From assembly GCA_027858955.1 (NCBI GenBank), contig JAQIBR010000224.1, positions 1-38,203 on the forward strand: a DNA stretch of 38,203 bases, written 5' to 3'. Source of the stretch: Bacteroidales bacterium. GTDB taxonomy: Bacteria > Bacteroidota > Bacteroidia > Bacteroidales > UBA12170. Position numbers and translations under genes: made by a program. Under the pieces are notes generated by a model. It did not search any database, was not told the origin of the DNA, and saw only the letters and a program-made list of their open reading frames with translations. Below, piece after piece: positions 1 through 9,859 of this stretch; positions within the stretch are counted from its first letter, which is position 1, and the number at the start of each line of letters is the position of its first letter.

Positions 1-180
1 GAAGCAAAACGAAAAGCAGAAATTGAAGATAAAATAAAAAATCCCGATCGCGTAGATATTCGAAAAGAAATTGAAATGAAATGGGGCAGAACGGATAGAA
101 CTCGATCAAAATCAAAAAAATATGCGCTCTATTTTTATGTAATTGTGCTTGCTATAATCCTCTACTTTTTTCTTAAATAA
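1..180 (+). CDS. C-terminal fragment of hypothetical protein with a C-terminal transmembrane segment (5' end outside window)
   Basis: Frame 1 is open from base 1 (EAKRKAEIEDKIKNPDRVDIRKEIEMKWGRTDRTRSKSKKYALYFYVIVLAIILYFFLK*); its TAA overlaps the mutL ATG. Confidence 0.6.
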   Translation, partial: EAKRKAEIEDKIKNPDRVDIRKEIEMKWGRTDRTRSKSKKYALYFYVIVLAIILYFFLK

Positions 181-1994
181 TGGCTGATATTATCCAACTT
201 TTGCCTGATAGCGTAGCTAATCAAATTGCTGCCGGTGAAGTAATTCAGCGACCTGCTTCTGTTGTAAAAGAGTTGCTCGAAAATGCATTGGATGCAGGAG
301 CCACCGAAATCAGCCTGATTATCAAAGAAGCCGGAAAAACTTTAGTTCAGGTTGTTGATAATGGGTTTGGAATGTCTGAAACTGATGCCCGCCTTTGTTT
401 TGAAAAACATGCAACTTCGAAAATAAAAACAGCCGACGATCTTTTTTCGCTTTCAACAATGGGTTTTCGTGGTGAAGCATTGGCGTCAATTGCTGCTATT
501 TCTCATGTTGAATTAAAAAGCAAACAACCCGACAATGAATTGGGAACCTGCATTTTGATTGAAGGATCTGAAGTTATTTCTCAAAATTCTTGTCAGAACC
601 AAACAGGCACATCTATTTCAGTTAAAAACCTCTTTTACAATGTACCCGCTAGAAGAAACTTTTTAAAATCAAATACTGCTGAGCTAAGGCATATTATTGA
701 TGAATTTCAAAGAGTTGCTCTTACAAGTCCTGATGTTGCCTACACTTTTTACAATAATGGTCATATTCTCTTTCAGCTAAAAACCGCCAACTTAAAACAG
801 CGAATTATCGGCATTTTTGGTGCTAATTATATTGAAAGATTAGTCCCTCTAAAACAAGAATCGGATCATGTAAATATTTATGGCTTTATTGGCAAGCCAG
901 AATTTGCAAAAAAAACACGAGGTGAGCAATTTTTCTTTGCCAATAATCGCTTTATTAAACATCCTTATTTTCATCATGCTGTAAACAATACTTTTCAGGA
1001 ATTGATTCCGGAAAATGCTATACCAAGTTATTTTATCTTTATTGAAGTGGATCCAAAATCCATCGATGTTAATATTCACCCCACAAAAGTTGAAGTTAAT
1101 TTTTTAGATAAACGACTGATCTATGCTATTTTAGGATCGTCAATTAAAAAAGCTTTAGCCGAAAACAACCTTACTCCTGCATTGGATTTTGAGACTGAAC
1201 CAGGTTTGAATTTCGATTTTTCTGCCGACCGCCCTATTAATCCACCTCAAATCAAAATTAATCCTGATTATAACCCGTTTGAAAGCGATTCTAAACCTGC
1301 TTCTTCATTTCAAAAAGAAAAAGATGTCAATTTACCTCATTGGGAAAAATTATATGATTCGCCAATTGATATTCCGACTGAAAAAGAGTATTCTGTTCAC
1401 TTCGAAAGCAAACAACAAACTAATGCCGAGGAAAATAAACATAATGTTGTTCAAGGAGGTTTAAAATATATAATAACATCGGTTAAATCGGGGTTAATGA
1501 TTATAAATCAGCAACTTGCTCATGAACGTATTTTGTTTGAGAAATACCGCGATCAATTCCAATCAGGAAAAAATACATCGCAACAATTACTCTTCCCTAT
1601 TCAATTGCACTTTACTATGGCCGACAGTGAAATTGTTCAACAATTACTACCGGATTTAAAAGAGATAGGTTTTGATTTGGAACAATTCAGTCAGCAAAAT
1701 TTTGTCGCCACCGGCACTCCTCCCGAAGTTTTGGAAAGTCAGATTCAATCAATACTTGAACAAATCATTGAAAATCACAAAGCGATTAAGGATTTTGATA
1801 AAGACAGAAAAATTAATTTTGCGAAAAGTATGGCCAGGCAGCTTGCCATTAAGGCAGAAAAACGCTTGAAAACAGAAGAAATGACACAATTAATTAATGA
1901 ACTTTTTGCTTGTCAAATTCCTGATAAATCGCCCGGAGGGCAAACAATTATTAAGATTATTAGCACTCAAGACATCGACGAAAAATTCCAATAA
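180..1994 (+). CDS. mutL: DNA mismatch repair protein MutL
   Basis: GHKL motifs: IAAGEVIQRPASVVKELLENALDAGA, DNGFGM, TMGFRGEALASI, GTSISVKNLFYNVPARRNFLKS. Confidence 0.97.
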   Translation: MADIIQLLPDSVANQIAAGEVIQRPASVVKELLENALDAGATEISLIIKEAGKTLVQVVDNGFGMSETDARLCFEKHATSKIKTADDLFSLSTMGFRGEALASIAAISHVELKSKQPDNELGTCILIEGSEVISQNSCQNQTGTSISVKNLFYNVPARRNFLKSNTAELRHIIDEFQRVALTSPDVAYTFYNNGHILFQLKTANLKQRIIGIFGANYIERLVPLKQESDHVNIYGFIGKPEFAKKTRGEQFFFANNRFIKHPYFHHAVNNTFQELIPENAIPSYFIFIEVDPKSIDVNIHPTKVEVNFLDKRLIYAILGSSIKKALAENNLTPALDFETEPGLNFDFSADRPINPPQIKINPDYNPFESDSKPASSFQKEKDVNLPHWEKLYDSPIDIPTEKEYSVHFESKQQTNAEENKHNVVQGGLKYIITSVKSGLMIINQQLAHERILFEKYRDQFQSGKNTSQQLLFPIQLHFTMADSEIVQQLLPDLKEIGFDLEQFSQQNFVATGTPPEVLESQIQSILEQIIENHKAIKDFDKDRKINFAKSMARQLAIKAEKRLKTEEMTQLINELFACQIPDKSPGGQTIIKIISTQDIDEKFQ

Positions 1995-2055
1995 AGAATA
2001 AATGTACTTTTGGCAAGTATTTTGCGTCAAACGCTTCACATAAAAAACTTGATTA

Positions 2056-2907
2056 ATGAATCAACAATTCAGACCTAATAAATTTGGCATATTACCTCCG
2101 GTGGTTAAAAACCTCCTAATTATTAACGGCCTTTTCTTTTTAGCAGCCCTAGGTGTTGGTGCAGCTTTTAAATACGATTTAAACAATTTACTTGGACTCC
2201 ATTATATTGGAGCTGAATATTTTAAGCCTTTTCAGTATGTGACTTATATGTTTATGCATAGTACCCAAAATTTTTCACATATTTTGTTCAATATGTTTGC
2301 ACTTTGGATGTTTGGAAATGCACTGGAAAATGTTTGGGGAAGTAAAAGATTCCTGATTTATTATATTGTCACAGGTTTAGGAGCTGGAATTATTTACACT
2401 TTTTGGATACATTTCCAATTGGCTCCTACTCTCGAAGCTATTGATTTTTTCTTAAACAACCCAAGTATTTCATCCTTTGTTGAATTCAGAAATTCCGATT
2501 TTTTCCAAATTGGAAGTTACGATATACAAAATAATTTTAATGCTTTTGCAAGTGAATATAATCGATTAATTGCTAGTAATCCTTCTCAAGCTCTCCAAGA
2601 AAGCATTAGTTTTATGGAGCAATACCGCATCGACTTTTTAAATGCACATACAGTTGTTGGAGCAAGTGGTGCAGTATTTGGCATTTTACTTGCTTTTGGT
2701 ATGATGTTTCCTAACTCTGTAATTTATCTTTACTTTGCCATCCCTATAAAAGCAAAATGGTTTGTAATACTATATGGACTTTTTGAACTCTATTCAGGTA
2801 TCTCAAACAATCCCAACGATAACGTAGCTCATTTTGCTCATTTAGGCGGTATGGTTTTTGGGTTTTTACTTATAATGTTTTGGAAACAGAAAGGAAGGTT
2901 GCATTAA
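2056..2907 (+). CDS. Rhomboid family intramembrane serine protease
   Basis: Multiple TM segments, FSHILFNMFALWMFG, catalytic GASGAVFG, and AHFAHLGGMVFGF. Confidence 0.93.
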   Translation: MNQQFRPNKFGILPPVVKNLLIINGLFFLAALGVGAAFKYDLNNLLGLHYIGAEYFKPFQYVTYMFMHSTQNFSHILFNMFALWMFGNALENVWGSKRFLIYYIVTGLGAGIIYTFWIHFQLAPTLEAIDFFLNNPSISSFVEFRNSDFFQIGSYDIQNNFNAFASEYNRLIASNPSQALQESISFMEQYRIDFLNAHTVVGASGAVFGILLAFGMMFPNSVIYLYFAIPIKAKWFVILYGLFELYSGISNNPNDNVAHFAHLGGMVFGFLLIMFWKQKGRLH

Positions 2908-3869
2908 TGTACGGCTCATCAAATCCATATCAAAAACAGCCTGGAGAATATTGGGCAGCTATTAAGCAGTTTTTCAATAAAAAAACTACTCTATCAAACC
3001 TTGTTTTAATTAACATTTTGGTTTTCCTTTTTATTAATCTTGCAAGTTTATTCCTTTTTTTATTCTCTATTGATCAGAGCTTTGCGCACGTCAGGGGCGT
3101 TTCAAGATTAGTTTATTGGTTATCGCTTCCAGCTGATTTAAGTGCTTTAATGTTCAAGCCTTGGACACTAATAACTTATATGTTTGTTCAAGAAGGTTTT
3201 CTGCATCTGCTTTTTAATATGATGGTATTATATATTGGAGGACAAATTTTCTCTAATTTCATGAGTTCAAAAATGTTATTGACTACATATATTTTAGGTG
3301 GTTTAAGTGGTGCTTTATTATATATTATTTCATTCAATATTTTTCCAGCATTCGAACCAAATGTGAGCAACGCAATTGCTTTAGGATCATCAGCCTCTGT
3401 ATTGGCAATTTTCGTAGCAAGTGCAACATATGCACCAAACCTTAAGTTGCAGTTATTTTTATTCGGCCAAGTTTCATTAAAGTATATTGCTTTAGTCATT
3501 ATTGCTTTGGATGTATTAAATATACAAAATGGAAATGCCGGTGGACATATAGCACATTTGGGCGGAGCTCTTTACGGATTCTTGTTTGTTTATAATCTTA
3601 AAAAGGGAAGAAATATTGGTAATTTTTTCGAGCGTTTAAATATTGGTTCAGTATTTACTTCTTTTATTAATTTGTTTAAAAAGCCTAAACATAATTTTAA
3701 AAATGTTTACACAAATAAAAAGCCTGTTAAGGATACGGATTATTTGCGAAAAAAAGCTGAAGAACAAGCCAACATTGATGAAATTTTGGAGAAAATCAAA
3801 AAATCGGGTTATGAAAGCTTATCTAGTGAAGAAAAAGCAAAACTATTCAACGCAAGCAACAGTAAATAA
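2907..3869 (+). CDS. Rhomboid family protein (second, adjacent paralogue)
   Basis: FLHLLFNMMVLYIGG, GSSASV and GGHIAHLGGALYGF; ATG overlaps upstream TAA (TAATG). Start trimmed from the TTG at 2880. Confidence 0.9.
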   Translation: MYGSSNPYQKQPGEYWAAIKQFFNKKTTLSNLVLINILVFLFINLASLFLFLFSIDQSFAHVRGVSRLVYWLSLPADLSALMFKPWTLITYMFVQEGFLHLLFNMMVLYIGGQIFSNFMSSKMLLTTYILGGLSGALLYIISFNIFPAFEPNVSNAIALGSSASVLAIFVASATYAPNLKLQLFLFGQVSLKYIALVIIALDVLNIQNGNAGGHIAHLGGALYGFLFVYNLKKGRNIGNFFERLNIGSVFTSFINLFKKPKHNFKNVYTNKKPVKDTDYLRKKAEEQANIDEILEKIKKSGYESLSSEEKAKLFNASNSK

Positions 3870-3972
3870 ACTGAAACCTTAGTTTAAACACTTTCCATAA
3901 TATGGACAAGTATTATTAGTTTTTCATAGTTTTTATCAGATAAAATTCTTGTAGAAGGCATATGCTTGTGTG

Positions 3973-3980
3973 TATCTTTG
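3973..3980 (+). promoter_or_regulatory. Candidate Bacteroidetes promoter -7 box TATCTTTG (TTG at 3949-3951, 21 nt upstream)
   Basis: Matches TAnnTTTG with a -33-like TTG at suitable spacing; no long ORF follows before the terminator at 4086. Confidence 0.4.
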
Positions 3981-4085
3981 TAAAAGAAATTCAAAATGGC
4001 TTTCGACAATTAAAAGCTTGAAAAAATAACCAATTACTCAGAAACTTTCTCATAGGGTTTACATAATAATTAGATAATGTTTATA

Positions 4086-4120
4086 AGAGCTGACTTGCAT
4101 GGTAGTCAGCTCTTTTTTTT
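4086..4120 (+). terminator. Rho-independent terminator
   Basis: AGAGCTGACT-TGCATGGT-AGTCAGCTCT, perfect 10-bp stem followed by a T run. Confidence 0.85.
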
Positions 4121-4156
4121 ATCAACAAATTCGGACTATTTTCTTAATTTTGCTCG

Positions 4157-5266
4157 ATGGCAAAAACAAAAAACAAATATCGCTTTCGTCTTTTTCTTTG
4201 GGCTAATCAGTTTTTTGTTTCATTGCTGTTATTAACTTATTTAACGCCATTTGTTCCGCCCCAAATCTTTTGGCCTCTCTCCATTTTCGGCTTTACTTAT
4301 CCTATATTATTGTTAATCAATGTTTTATTTATCATTTTCTGGCTCCTTTCGTTAAATAAAAACCTACTATATTCATTGCTAGCTATTCTGATTGGATGGA
4401 ATACTTTAAATCTGCATTTTCAGCTAAAAAGCACAGATAATGAGATTGCTGAACAAGCATTTAAAGTGGTTTCATTTAATGTAAAAAATCTATCCAATAA
4501 CAACGATAAATATGCAGATATTAATGTTCGCTCATCTATTCTAAATTACATTGAAGAGCAAAATGCTCAGTTTATTTGCTTACAAGAGTTCCAAACATAT
4601 CCTACAAAAGAAATAAATACTGTAAAAGAATTTCAAGAACGACTTGGCATGCCCTATTACGCAGAAGCACGTTATGTACCAAGCAGTAAATTTAAGTTTG
4701 TAGATTTAATGATAATTTATTCCAAATATCCAATTATAAAGCAACAAGAGTTGCGTTTTTTGGATAAAGCTTACGCCTTGATCGTTGATATTGTATACAA
4801 TAATGATACTCTCCGATTATTTAATATCCATTTAGAATCAAATCACTTTGAAAGAAATGATTACGAGATTTTTAGCACTTCAGATAGTGGACTAAATGAG
4901 GAAACAAGTGGACAAGTATTGTCTTTACTTGAAAAAATTGCCCGCTACTCTAAGATTAGAAATTTACAGGTGAATCATATTCACGAATTGATAAAAAAGA
5001 CTTCCTGCCCAATTGTAATTTGTGGCGATTTTAACGATACTCCAGCAACTTATTCTTATCATAAACTTGCCAATAACCTTAAAGATGCTTTTGTTGAAAA
5101 AGGCAAAGGATATGGAAATACATACAATGGCAAATTACCACCAATGAGGATTGATTATATCCTAAGCGATACAATTTTTCAAATACATCAATTTGAAATT
5201 GAAAAAATCAATTTGTCAGATCATTATCCCATAATCAGTACTCTAAGTTTATCAAATGAGAATTAA
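4157..5266 (+). CDS. Endonuclease/exonuclease/phosphatase family protein with N-terminal TM region
   Basis: VVSFNVKNLS, FICLQEFQ, IVICGDFNDTP, RIDYILSD and LSDHYPI motifs; hydrophobic N-terminus. Confidence 0.9.
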   Translation: MAKTKNKYRFRLFLWANQFFVSLLLLTYLTPFVPPQIFWPLSIFGFTYPILLLINVLFIIFWLLSLNKNLLYSLLAILIGWNTLNLHFQLKSTDNEIAEQAFKVVSFNVKNLSNNNDKYADINVRSSILNYIEEQNAQFICLQEFQTYPTKEINTVKEFQERLGMPYYAEARYVPSSKFKFVDLMIIYSKYPIIKQQELRFLDKAYALIVDIVYNNDTLRLFNIHLESNHFERNDYEIFSTSDSGLNEETSGQVLSLLEKIARYSKIRNLQVNHIHELIKKTSCPIVICGDFNDTPATYSYHKLANNLKDAFVEKGKGYGNTYNGKLPPMRIDYILSDTIFQIHQFEIEKINLSDHYPIISTLSLSNEN

Positions 5267-5317
5267 TTATTCCTCCCAATTTCTTTTTTATTTTTGCAGT
5301 AACGGTACTATAAAATT

Positions 5318-7321
5318 ATGGACTTTAAACTAACATCTACTTTCAAACCAACTGGCGATCAACCTCAGGCTATTCAGCAATTGATAGATGGCATAAAACG
5401 TGGTGATGATTCGCAAGTTCTTCTTGGAGTAACTGGATCTGGTAAAACTTTTACAATTGCCAATGCTATTCAAAAAATAAAGCAACCTGTACTGGTTCTC
5501 TCTCATAACAAAACGCTTGCCGCTCAACTTTATAGCGAGTTCAAGCAGTTTTTCCCTGACAATGCAGTTGAATATTTTGTTTCGTATTACGATTATTATC
5601 AGCCAGAAGCTTATCTACCAAGTTCTAACACATATATAGAAAAAGATTTAAGTATTAACGATGAAATTGAAAAACTTCGGCTAAGTACTTCTTCTGCTCT
5701 ACTTTCAGGTCGCAGAGATGTAATTGTAGTTTCATCAGTTTCATGCATCTATGGAATTGGAAACCCTGAAGATTTTACTGAAAATGTTATTTTATTAAAA
5801 ACAGGCGATAAAATCGAACGAAATAAATTACTCCTTCGGCTTGTGGATAGTTTATATTCTCGCACAGAAGTTCAATTTTCAAGAGGGACTTTTAGAGTAA
5901 AAGGTGATACTTTGGATGTTTATCCAGCATATGCTGATACTGCTTTCAGAATAGGATTCTGGGGTAATGAAATCGAAAGTTTGGAGCAGATCGATCCTGA
6001 AAATGGCAAAACAATAATCAGTTTAGAACAAATTACCATTTATCCGGCTAACATATTTGTGACAACCAAAGACAAAATGAAATCGGCAATTGTGGAAATT
6101 CAGAACGATCTATTTAAGCAAGTCGATTATTTTAAAGACACTCAAGATCATAGCTCTGCTAAACGTTTAGAAGATCGTGTTATATACGATATTGAAATGC
6201 TTAAAGAACTGGGATATTGCTCAGGAATAGAAAATTATTCTCGATACTTTGATGGTAGAAAAGCTGGAAGCAGACCATTTTGTCTCTTAGATTATTTCCC
6301 CGATGATTATTTAACTATTATTGACGAATCGCACGTAACAATTCCTCAAATAAGAGCAATGTATGGCGGCGACCGATCGCGCAAACAAAATTTGGTAGAA
6401 TATGGTTTTCGTTTGCCATCAGCCTTAGATAATCGCCCCTTAAAATTTGAAGAATTCGAAGCAATAAGTAATCAGACTATTTACGTAAGCGCTACTCCAG
6501 CCGATTACGAGCTTCAGAGAAGCGAAGGTGTTGTTGTTGAGCAACTTATCAGACCAACAGGCCTTCTAGACCCTCCAATAGAAATACGTCCCAGCCAAAA
6601 TCAAATTGATGATCTTTTAGATGAAGTGCAGAAAAGAATTGTTTTGAAAGAGCGTGTTTTGGTAACAACCCTTACTAAGCGAATGGCCGAGGAGCTAAGC
6701 AAATATTTTATCAATCTTAAGATTAAAACTGCATATATTCATTCTGATGTAGATACACTTGAACGAGTTGAGATTATGCAAAGTCTACGACAAGGTATTG
6801 TAGATGTACTTGTTGGAGTAAACCTTTTGAGAGAAGGATTGGATTTGCCAGAAGTGTCCTTAGTAGCCATTTTAGATGCAGACAAAGAAGGCTTTTTAAG
6901 ATCAGAGCGTTCGCTCACTCAAACTGCTGGTCGAGCAGCACGTAATCTAAACTCTTTGGTAATTATGTATGCCGATAAAGTTACAGCATCGATGCAAAAA
7001 ACCATAGATGAAACTAGTCGTAAAAGGGAAATACAGCTACAATACAATGAAAAGCACAATATTACACCGACAGCCATTGTTAAACCAATGACAAATGCTT
7101 TAGACGGGAGTATTGAAAGAATGGCTTATGTTGAACCTGATGCTCTTACAACCGCAGCCGATCCAGCTATTGCATATTTAGCCAAACCTAAATTGGAAAA
7201 GGCAATCCGTAAGATTAGAAGAGATATGGAAGCAGCAGTTAAAGAACTTGATTTTATCCAAGCTGCAAAACTTAGAGATGAACTATATAATCATCAAAAG
7301 CAGTTAGAAAAATTGACATAA
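5318..7321 (+). CDS. uvrB: Excinuclease ABC subunit UvrB
   Basis: LLGVTGSGKTFT, YYDYYQPEAYLPSSNTYIEKD, VSATPADYE, LREGLDLPEVSLVAILDADKEGFLRSERSLTQTAGRAARN; C-terminal UVR motif. Confidence 0.98.
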   Translation: MDFKLTSTFKPTGDQPQAIQQLIDGIKRGDDSQVLLGVTGSGKTFTIANAIQKIKQPVLVLSHNKTLAAQLYSEFKQFFPDNAVEYFVSYYDYYQPEAYLPSSNTYIEKDLSINDEIEKLRLSTSSALLSGRRDVIVVSSVSCIYGIGNPEDFTENVILLKTGDKIERNKLLLRLVDSLYSRTEVQFSRGTFRVKGDTLDVYPAYADTAFRIGFWGNEIESLEQIDPENGKTIISLEQITIYPANIFVTTKDKMKSAIVEIQNDLFKQVDYFKDTQDHSSAKRLEDRVIYDIEMLKELGYCSGIENYSRYFDGRKAGSRPFCLLDYFPDDYLTIIDESHVTIPQIRAMYGGDRSRKQNLVEYGFRLPSALDNRPLKFEEFEAISNQTIYVSATPADYELQRSEGVVVEQLIRPTGLLDPPIEIRPSQNQIDDLLDEVQKRIVLKERVLVTTLTKRMAEELSKYFINLKIKTAYIHSDVDTLERVEIMQSLRQGIVDVLVGVNLLREGLDLPEVSLVAILDADKEGFLRSERSLTQTAGRAARNLNSLVIMYADKVTASMQKTIDETSRKREIQLQYNEKHNITPTAIVKPMTNALDGSIERMAYVEPDALTTAADPAIAYLAKPKLEKAIRKIRRDMEAAVKELDFIQAAKLRDELYNHQKQLEKLT

Positions 7322-7382
7322 TCTTCACATTTTCTTGTTAATTTGTTTACCTGTTTTCATTTACAAGGCGTAAAAATTAAGT

Positions 7383-7390
7383 TATATTTG
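7383..7390 (+). promoter_or_regulatory. Candidate promoter -7 box TATATTTG ahead of the exopolysaccharide operon
   Basis: TAnnTTTG match upstream of ATG 7412; -33 element weak. Confidence 0.4.
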
Positions 7391-7411
7391 TGGATTAACG
7401 AGTGGACATTT

Positions 7412-7810
7412 ATGAAAAAAAAGATTTTTGCCATCGATGATGAACACAGTATTCGCTTTATCATTGAAAATACTTTTAAAAAAGAATTTGAAATTGATAC
7501 TTTTCTTAATGGCGAACAAGCATTAGCATCAATGCAAACCGGCGATATTCCTGATTTAATTATTTGCGATATCGAAATGCCGATTATGAACGGTTTCGAA
7601 TTTATCAAACAAGTTCGTGCTAGTGGTTTTTTCGATGATATTCCTCTACTTATGCTTTCGGGTAAAGAAAGCAGCAATGATAGAATTAAATGCTTTGAAA
7701 TTGGAGCCGACGATTATATCCTTAAACCTTTTAACCCAAAAGAACTACTTGCAAGGGTAAAAAGAAGATTAAAATCGATAGATTTATATTCAATGCGTAA
7801 GGGTTATTAA
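7412..7810 (+). CDS. Response regulator, single receiver domain
   Basis: IDDEHSIRF, LIICDIEMPIMNGFEF, LMLSGKESS, ADDYILKPFNPKEL: canonical DD, phospho-Asp and Lys. Start trimmed from 7343. Confidence 0.93.
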   Translation: MKKKIFAIDDEHSIRFIIENTFKKEFEIDTFLNGEQALASMQTGDIPDLIICDIEMPIMNGFEFIKQVRASGFFDDIPLLMLSGKESSNDRIKCFEIGADDYILKPFNPKELLARVKRRLKSIDLYSMRKGY

Positions 7811-7832
7811 TCATCTCCAAAAACAAATAGTT

Positions 7833-9020
7833 ATGAGCGAAACGGAGGTTGGGAAAATATTATATATCGGGAAAAACCCGGATGTCATAGAGCAGCTTAG
7901 TAAAGCAAGAAACATAAAGTTAAGATGCAAGGATAACGGCATTGCTGCAATTCATTGGATCAGTGATAATATTGAAGAGTACGATAAATTGGATGCCGTT
8001 TTATGCTCACTCGGAGTGAAAGGAATGAATGCATTTTCGTTATACAATCATATGAGGCTTCGAAATCTCTTAAACAGGATTCCGTTTATTGTAATTGCTC
8101 AAAGCTTTGAATTTGATTCGCGTGCATTGGCACGATATCACAATGTGGACGACTATTATGCTCTGCCTTTGGATATTGAGCGCCTTGAAACAAGAGTAGA
8201 ATTTCTTAAAAAATACAAAGCAGAATATCTTGCATTAGACCTGAAAAAAACTTTCGAAAAATATAAGAATCAACCCTATAAAACACCATTCTTAAAACGC
8301 ACTTTCGATATATTAATGTCCGGCGGAGCAATACTTGTTTTGTCACCTATTTTACTTTTCACCGCATTAGCAATTCGCTTAGAATCAAAAGGAAAAGTAT
8401 TTTATTCTTCGAGGCGAGTAGGTGCAAATTTTCACGAATTTGATTTCTATAAATTTAGATCGATGTATCCAGATGCTGAAAAACGCTTAAAAGAAGTCGA
8501 GCATCTTAATCAATATCAGAAAAATACTGTTGGCGATGAATGTCCAAGGTGCAGACATCTCCCTGAAGATTTATACTGTTCTGCAGTTCTTAAACAGGAT
8601 GATAATACAGAGATTTGCGAATATTTCTATTTTAAAAGGAAAAATGCCAAAGCGGCATTTCTTAAAATTGAAAACGATCCACGAATTACTAAAGTCGGCA
8701 AGTTTATTCGAAATAAAAGCATAGATGAATTACCTCAACTTTTTAATATTTTGATAGGCGATATGTCGATTGTTGGAAATCGTCCACTACCTGTTAGCGA
8801 AGCTACAGCAATTACTAAATCGCGCTGGTCGCGAAGATTTGAGACAGCAGCCGGTTTAACTGGTTTGTGGCAGGTTGAACTTCGCGGCAAAGACGGGGAA
8901 ATGTCTGAAGAAGAACGTTTTGAACTTGATAATAAATACGCTAAAATTAATTCATTTTGGGGCGACATAATTCTTATTTTGCGCACATTAAAAATATTCA
9001 TCCAAAAAGGAAGCGTATGA
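7833..9020 (+). CDS. Undecaprenyl-phosphate sugar transferase (WcaJ/PglC-like) with N-terminal pseudo-receiver domain
   Basis: C-terminal FKRTFDILMSGGAILVLSPILLFTALAIRLESKGKVFYSSRRVG, FYKFRSM, NKSIDELPQLFNILIGDMSIVGNRPLP, AGLTGLWQVELRGK; N-terminal REC-like fold pattern lacking acidic residues. Confidence 0.92.
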   Translation: MSETEVGKILYIGKNPDVIEQLSKARNIKLRCKDNGIAAIHWISDNIEEYDKLDAVLCSLGVKGMNAFSLYNHMRLRNLLNRIPFIVIAQSFEFDSRALARYHNVDDYYALPLDIERLETRVEFLKKYKAEYLALDLKKTFEKYKNQPYKTPFLKRTFDILMSGGAILVLSPILLFTALAIRLESKGKVFYSSRRVGANFHEFDFYKFRSMYPDAEKRLKEVEHLNQYQKNTVGDECPRCRHLPEDLYCSAVLKQDDNTEICEYFYFKRKNAKAAFLKIENDPRITKVGKFIRNKSIDELPQLFNILIGDMSIVGNRPLPVSEATAITKSRWSRRFETAAGLTGLWQVELRGKDGEMSEEERFELDNKYAKINSFWGDIILILRTLKIFIQKGSV

Positions 9021-9859
9021 ATCGATTGTTATTTTTTAAATTTGTGCAAACTATTAAATTTATGCCAAAGTCTACAAAGAAACTATCCAGCTTTGTCAGC
9101 AAACAACTATCTTTTATATTGCTGATATTCATTATATTCTCCTTAAACCTGAATTCTCAAGAAATCAGTGTGTCTAACGAAAACGTTTTCAACCCTCTAA
9201 CAGATGATATCACCAAAAAAATTCCTCCTTTGGATGTTCTAATTGATTCCGCACTTATCAATTCGCACCGATTAAAATATTGGGATAAAGAAATTAAAAT
9301 TACAGAATATGAATTGAAATCGGTAAAGCGCGAATGGTCTGATGGCATTTTCTTTCAAGGCGAAGTAAAAGAAGGCACTTGGACAAGTTTGGTTTTTGTT
9401 CAAGACCAATATGGAAATGAAATAGGTACACTTGGCACCACTGATCAGGGGAGGTATTCAATTGGACTTGGGATGAGACTACCTCTATTGAGTCTTTTAG
9501 ATAGAGGAAATAGAATCAAGCTCGGCAAAATGAAGATTGAAAGAAATATTGAGAATATGCTTGAAGATCGTCAGGCTATTAGAGCCAATGTTATTAATTT
9601 ATTTAATGAGCTTTTGATTCAACAAAACATGTTGAAACTTGATATCGACAATATTGAATTTTCAGAACTTACTGCAGAAATGGCTGACAGGGAATTCCAG
9701 AATGGAAAAATTTCTCTTGGCGATTTATCACTAATTCGAGACCATTTGAATATTGCAAGATACCGATATGTTGATAGTAAAACCAGCTTCATTAAAGCAT
9801 ATGTTATGCTACAAGAGTTAACAGGTATTCAATTCAACGAACTTAATAATTGGGAATAA
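9017..9859 (+). CDS. TolC-family outer membrane protein
   Basis: N-terminal signal-like hydrophobic segment and TolC-like helical pattern (INLFNELLIQQNMLKLDIDNIEF, YVMLQELTGIQF); ATGA overlap with upstream gene. Start could be 9063. Confidence 0.65.
   Translation: MNRLLFFKFVQTIKFMPKSTKKLSSFVSKQLSFILLIFIIFSLNLNSQEISVSNENVFNPLTDDITKKIPPLDVLIDSALINSHRLKYWDKEIKITEYELKSVKREWSDGIFFQGEVKEGTWTSLVFVQDQYGNEIGTLGTTDQGRYSIGLGMRLPLLSLLDRGNRIKLGKMKIERNIENMLEDRQAIRANVINLFNELLIQQNMLKLDIDNIEFSELTAEMADREFQNGKISLGDLSLIRDHLNIARYRYVDSKTSFIKAYVMLQELTGIQFNELNNWE

Noticed and set aside
849-1079. Antisense ORFs inside mutL, uvrB, wzz and other genes in the ORF track
   Set aside because: Shadow ORFs opposite well-supported coding sequences with no family signature.
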